Shown here: positions 61,431 through 64,000 of the stretch, piece after piece
Numbering within the stretch: position 1 is the first letter of the stretch
How the letters are laid out: each line of letters starts with the position of its first letter
Assembly (NCBI GenBank): GCA_963621965.1
Contig: CAVFGN010000004.1
Coordinates: 8,047-72,046, forward strand
Direction of reading: 5' to 3'
Origin: JAEELC01 sp963621965
Lineage (GTDB): Bacteria > Bacillota_I > Bacilli_A > Acholeplasmatales > Anaeroplasmataceae
Length of the DNA: 64,000 nucleotides
Position numbers and translations under genes: made by a program
Notes under the pieces: generated by a model
Databases searched by the model: none
Told to the model about the DNA's origin: nothing
The model's input: only the letters and a program-made list of their open reading frames with translations

Positions 61431-62222
61431 TAATTTAAAAACTTGATTTAATATCAAACTTATAAGCAACAATATTACTGAAATTAATACCATCACTCCA
61501 CCACTTGGTAAATCTAAGTAATAGGATAAGATTGTTCCTAAAACACTAGATAATATCGCAAATATTTGGGATGCGATAATGCTTGCTTTATAGCTTTTAG
61601 TAATTTGGATGCTGCTAGCATAAGGTATAACCATCAAACTTGAGACCATTAATGCGCCTACCGTTTTACTAGCTAAGGCAATTATTACAGAGGATAAAAT
61701 TGTTAATACAATATTAACTAAAGAAACTGGTACATTATCTAGTTTAGCTTGAAGTGAGTTATATGTAGTATAGAAAATATATCTATAAAATCCGATAAAG
61801 AAAATTAATGTAATTAAAGTGACAATAAGTAATAAATACATCTCAGTTTTAGTAATTAATGTAATCGACCCAAACATATAACTTGAAAGAGAGGAGCCGC
61901 TATTTACAAAATGTGATAAGATTGCAACCATCGAAACGGCAAAACTCATTACAATTACCACAGAAATTTCAGCATACTTTTGAAACTTTTTTCTAATGAG
62001 TTCAATTAATAAACTTGAACATACAGAAATTACTATAGCTCCTAAAATAGTTGAGAAACCTGCAACTAAGCCGATTGCAACTCCTAAAAGGGAGGTATGG
62101 CTTAAAGCATCTCCCATGTTAGATAATCTTTTTTGTACAAGTGGAGCTCCTATTAGAGGTAATAAAATAGAAACTAAAACAGCACATATAAGCGCAATTC
62201 TCATAAATTCATAATTAAGCAT
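61422..62222 (-). CDS. znuB: Metal ABC transporter permease, ZnuB type
   Basis: A 266-residue ABC-3 family permease with eight or so membrane segments: MRIALICAVLVSILLPLIGAPLV at the start, GDALSHTSLLGVAIGLVAG (the conserved cytoplasmic loop for the ATPase) and LASKTVGALMVSSLMVIPYASS near the end. It overlaps the ATPase gene by 8 nt. Zinc is the likely cargo because of the adjacent Fur-family regulator and operator, but manganese cannot be excluded. The substrate-binding protein gene is absent here. Confidence 0.9.
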   Translation of the reverse strand: MLNYEFMRIALICAVLVSILLPLIGAPLVQKRLSNMGDALSHTSLLGVAIGLVAGFSTILGAIVISVCSSLLIELIRKKFQKYAEISVVIVMSFAVSMVAILSHFVNSGSSLSSYMFGSITLITKTEMYLLLIVTLITLIFFIGFYRYIFYTTYNSLQAKLDNVPVSLVNIVLTILSSVIIALASKTVGALMVSSLMVIPYASSIQITKSYKASIIASQIFAILSSVLGTILSYYLDLPSGGVMVLISVILLLISLILNQVFKLNK

Positions 62223-62856
62223 TTTTGATTTCCTCTAAAGAACTACTAGTTAACTTTAAAATTCTATTTGTAAATTTTAATTCATTTTCTTTATGAGTTA
62301 CAAGAATTATAGTTTTTTTCATGGCACTAATATGACGAATTAACTCGAATAAAATTTCTTCACTGTCTTTATCAATTCCAGTTGTTGGTTCATCTAATAT
62401 AATAAGTTCAGGATTTGAAAGTAGGACTTTTGCAATTTTCACTTTTTGCATTTGTCCACCACTTAATGAATTAACAGAATGTTTTGAAACATCTTTTAAA
62501 CTAAATAGTTCTAGTGTCTCATCAATTCTTCTTTTATCTTGTTTATTTAAAAATGTAAATGGTTTTTTATTTATTCCAAGGCTTAATATTTCATAAACGG
62601 TTGCGGGGAAAGATCCTTCTTCAGTGGATAATGTTTGATTAACATAGCCTATTTTTAGATTCTTATCTTTGATAATTTTTCCATTTGAAGGTTTAATTTG
62701 GCCTAAAATTAATTTGAGCAAAGTAGATTTACCACTTCCGTTTTCACCAATCAAACCTATAAAATCCCCTTCATTTATATTTAAATTTACATTATTTAAT
62801 ATTTCTTTTGAGTTATCATAACTAAAAGAAACATTAGTAAAATTTAATACACTCAT
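62215..62856 (-). CDS. znuC: Metal ABC transporter ATP-binding protein, ZnuC type
   Basis: A 213-residue ATPase from ATG 62856: Walker A GENGSGKST (about 36-44), signature LSGGQMQK, Walker B LIILDEPTTGID, H-loop VTHKEN. GAAAGAG lies before the ATG. Starts further upstream (to 62907) are rejected because they would translate through the 7-1-7 operator. It lies divergent from the Fur-type regulator and is very likely controlled by it. Confidence 0.92.
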   Translation of the reverse strand: MSVLNFTNVSFSYDNSKEILNNVNLNINEGDFIGLIGENGSGKSTLLKLILGQIKPSNGKIIKDKNLKIGYVNQTLSTEEGSFPATVYEILSLGINKKPFTFLNKQDKRRIDETLELFSLKDVSKHSVNSLSGGQMQKVKIAKVLLSNPELIILDEPTTGIDKDSEEILFELIRHISAMKKTIILVTHKENELKFTNRILKLTSSSLEEIKNA

Positions 62857-62869
62857 ATTTTTCTCTTTC

Positions 62870-62886
62870 TTGCAAATGATTTGCAA
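62870..62886. promoter_or_regulatory. Fur-family 7-1-7 palindrome, probable Zur operator
   Basis: TTGCAAAT-G-ATTTGCAA is a perfect 8-1-8 palindrome with the 7-1-7 core TGCAAAT-N-ATTTGCA, the spacing of Fur/Zur/PerR boxes. It lies in the gap between znuC and the Fur-family gene, next to the latter's -35 and just before the znuC start codon. It could control both. Confidence 0.75.
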
Positions 62887-62915
62887 TTGCACAAAATATA
62901 ATAACATTGTATAAT
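62887..62915 (+). promoter_or_regulatory. Promoter of the Fur-family gene
   Basis: -35 TTGCAC (62887-62892), 17-nt spacer and -10 TATAAT (62910-62915), directly beside the operator. Confidence 0.8.
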
Positions 62916-62939
62916 AGTTTTGTCAAATAGGAGATTATT

Positions 62940-63353
62940 ATGATTAGTCTAAAAGATTTCGGTTTAAAAAGTACTAAATCACGCGAACAAATTTTAAAAA
63001 TTATCGAGTCTTCAGAAACACCTTTAACTGCTGATCAAATATATGGTTTATTAAACGACAAAGATATCAATCTATCAACTGTTTATAGAACACTAACTTC
63101 TTTTAGTGAAGAATCTATTATTCATAAAGAAATTGATAATAGTGGCAAAGCATTGTATATGATTATTAAACAGGAACACAGGCATGTTTTAGTATGCATT
63201 AAATGTGGAAAACATATTTATCTAAATGAGTGTCCATATGAAAGTGCAAATAAAAAGATTTTTAAAGAAAATAAATTTTTAGTTGAAAATCATAATATTG
63301 AAATATATGGTTTATGTGAAATTTGCCAAAAAAAAGGAATTCTAGACATCTAG
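62940..63353 (+). CDS. zur: Fur-family transcriptional repressor (Zur-type)
   Basis: A 137-residue protein: an N-terminal winged helix (KSTKSREQILKIIESSETPLTADQIYGLL...INLSTVYRTLTSF) and a C-terminal dimer domain with HRHVLVCIKCGKHIYLNECPYE and CEICQK (two CxxC pairs, structural zinc). Fur, Zur or PerR cannot be separated by sequence alone. Divergence from a znuB/znuC pair and the TTGCAAAT palindrome favour Zur. GGAG precedes the ATG. Confidence 0.88.
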   Translation: MISLKDFGLKSTKSREQILKIIESSETPLTADQIYGLLNDKDINLSTVYRTLTSFSEESIIHKEIDNSGKALYMIIKQEHRHVLVCIKCGKHIYLNECPYESANKKIFKENKFLVENHNIEIYGLCEICQKKGILDI

Positions 63354-63364
63354 AATTCTTTTTT
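63331..63364. terminator. Bidirectional terminator after zur
   Basis: The stem GAATTCTAG / CTAGAATTC (plus an A-T pair) is flanked by A- and T-runs. It serves the convergent membrane-protein gene as well. Confidence 0.9.
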
Positions 63365-63614
63365 AGTAAAAATCTTTTGTTCTAAACTTATATATAACGT
63401 TAAATATAAATGACTCTATGAAAATTATTATTACGCTCACAATAAAAGTTGAAAAACTATAGTTTGATATAAATGTAGAATTAATATTAAAAAAAGTTCT
63501 TAACATTTTATTATATTTTTGAGCCGTTATAATGTTTAAAATTATACTAACAATAAAAACAAAAATATAGGTTATAAATTTATTATATAAAAACATCTTA
63601 TATATTTCTTTCAA
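63363..63614 (-). CDS. Small hypothetical membrane protein
   Basis: An 83-residue protein with two hydrophobic segments (about 12-31 and 54-72) and a basic, Tyr/Phe-rich rest. I do not recognise it. No strong Shine-Dalgarno is seen, though TTTGAAAGAA lies just before the start codon. Adjacent to an istB remnant, so it might be a fragment or degraded gene. Confidence 0.45.
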   Translation of the reverse strand: MKEIYKMFLYNKFITYIFVFIVSIILNIITAQKYNKMLRTFFNINSTFISNYSFSTFIVSVIIIFIESFIFNVIYKFRTKDFY

Positions 63615-63647
63615 ATTATAATCAAGAAATCTAAACTTTTTAATTTC

Positions 63648-63869
63648 ATCTTCAAAATATATAAATTACAACTTTTACAAATGCGTTATGAAAAGCATTC
63701 TACTATTATTAGCACAAATTACAATATATCTGACTGGAAAAACATATTCAAAAATTCTAGAGTTGCATTAGATGCAACTTTAGATAGACTATTGCATCAT
63801 TCTAATTTGGTGACTATCAATGGACCATCATATAGATTGAAAGATATTAGTAATTATTTAGTAGAATAA
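63648..63869 (+). pseudogene. IS21-family istB remnant (C-terminal end)
   Basis: A plus-strand frame ending at 63869 contains MRYEKHSTIISTNYNISDW, then ALDATLDRLLHHSNLV and GPSYRLKD. This resembles the C-terminal end of IstB helper ATPases (RYEKxSTIxTTN...LAAAxLDRLLHH...GxSYRLK). Only about 62-70 residues remain of about 250. The Walker motifs and istA are gone, so it is a relic of an IS21-type insertion. Confidence 0.75.
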
Positions 63870-63921
63870 TGTGGTATAAAATAAATTGCTTAATTGCAAG
63901 TAGAAATTAGAATTATGAATA

Positions 63922-64000
63922 TTATTTTTTGAAATAATAATATAGATTATCAATTTCTAAATTTAAATTATTTTTTAATTCATTTTTAAATAGAAGTTCG
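63922..64000 (-). CDS. Possible 3' end of a gene running out of the window
   Basis: On the minus strand a frame enters from the right edge with ELLFKNELKNNLNLEIDNL and ends in YYYFKK before a stop at 63922-63924. It is too short to name. It may be the end of a real gene or a chance frame. Confidence 0.3.
   Translation of the reverse strand, partial: ELLFKNELKNNLNLEIDNLYYYFKK

Noticed and set aside
1..64000. Mycoplasma-type genetic code (TGA = Trp)
   Set aside because: Tryptophans are encoded by TGG and several genes end naturally in TGA at the expected length.
1..64000. CRISPR arrays, tRNA or rRNA genes, prophage
   Set aside because: No regular spacer repeats, cloverleaf-like sequences with TTCGANTC, rRNA segments or phage structural genes were noticed. 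A tRNAscan run would be decisive.

Overview
This window is a chromosomal segment of an A+T-rich, low-GC Gram-positive-type bacterium. It fits an uncultured member of the Bacilli on the RF39 / Acholeplasma / Erysipelotrichia side better than classical Bacillus or Clostridium. The evidence is the set of Firmicutes-type genes (RqcH, YlbF-YlbG, CvfB, YtxK-like methylase next to ackA, rpsP-khpA, rimM-trmD-rplS) and strong AT-rich promoters with AGGAGG-type ribosome binding sites. TGA acts as a stop (for example at the ends of trmD and nrdG), so the Mycoplasma code 4 does not apply. I see no sporulation genes, prophage, CRISPR array, rRNA or convincing tRNA. The placement is inference and no database was searched.

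Layout. 1-4447: the start of one MacB-type ABC ATPase (minus strand, with a promoter and palindromic operator), rqcH, and a second MacB-type ATPase-permease pair. 4448-5382: a decayed IS1634/IS4-like transposase. 5383-13033: a GT8 glycosyltransferase, ackA plus a YtxK-like protein, a SpoU methylase plus thiI, free-Met-sulfoxide reductase, a HAD phosphatase and an unknown acidic protein. 13159-13992: rpsD with its own promoter, a probable S4-binding leader and a terminator. 13989-16898: a lipoprotein-permease ABC pair without its ATPase, a DtxR/MntR-like repressor and a second SpoU methylase. 16913-21802: lower glycolysis and sugar use (pgk-HPr-tpiA, the MsmX-type sugar ATPase, a cytoplasmic GH28). 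21862-27030: a membrane protein, TldD/TldE, an Smr protein and asd. 27031-31310: degenerate DNA, then a large BspA-type leucine-rich-repeat lipoprotein preceded by a terminator-bearing leader RNA.

31519-49950 is a long minus-strand block: typA, a possible HEPN protein, LemA with a DUF3137-like protein, rplS, a flavin reductase, trmD, rimM, recD, recB, recC, khpA, rpsP, ylbG, ylbF and a guanylate-kinase-like gene. The classical rpsP-khpA-rimM-trmD-rplS order is interrupted by a complete recC-recB-recD cluster. 50036-64000: def, yidD, cvfB, gltX, dut, methyltransferases, the anaerobic ribonucleotide reductase nrdD-nrdG with a divergent Crp/Fnr regulator, a zinc-type ABC importer divergent from a Fur-family regulator with a 7-1-7 palindrome between them, and an IS21 istB remnant.

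The most interesting non-coding signal is a pair of homologous ~145-150 nt minus-strand units, at about 33553-33697 and 48044-48194. Each has a TATAAT box, a conserved direct repeat upstream, a 5' hairpin with a GAGA loop, C-rich anti-Shine-Dalgarno-like motifs, a middle stem whose sequence differs between copies while still pairing, and an intrinsic terminator. They look like two copies of one small regulatory RNA family. The energy side of the window (ackA, glycolysis, anaerobic NrdDG) suggests a fermentative anaerobe.
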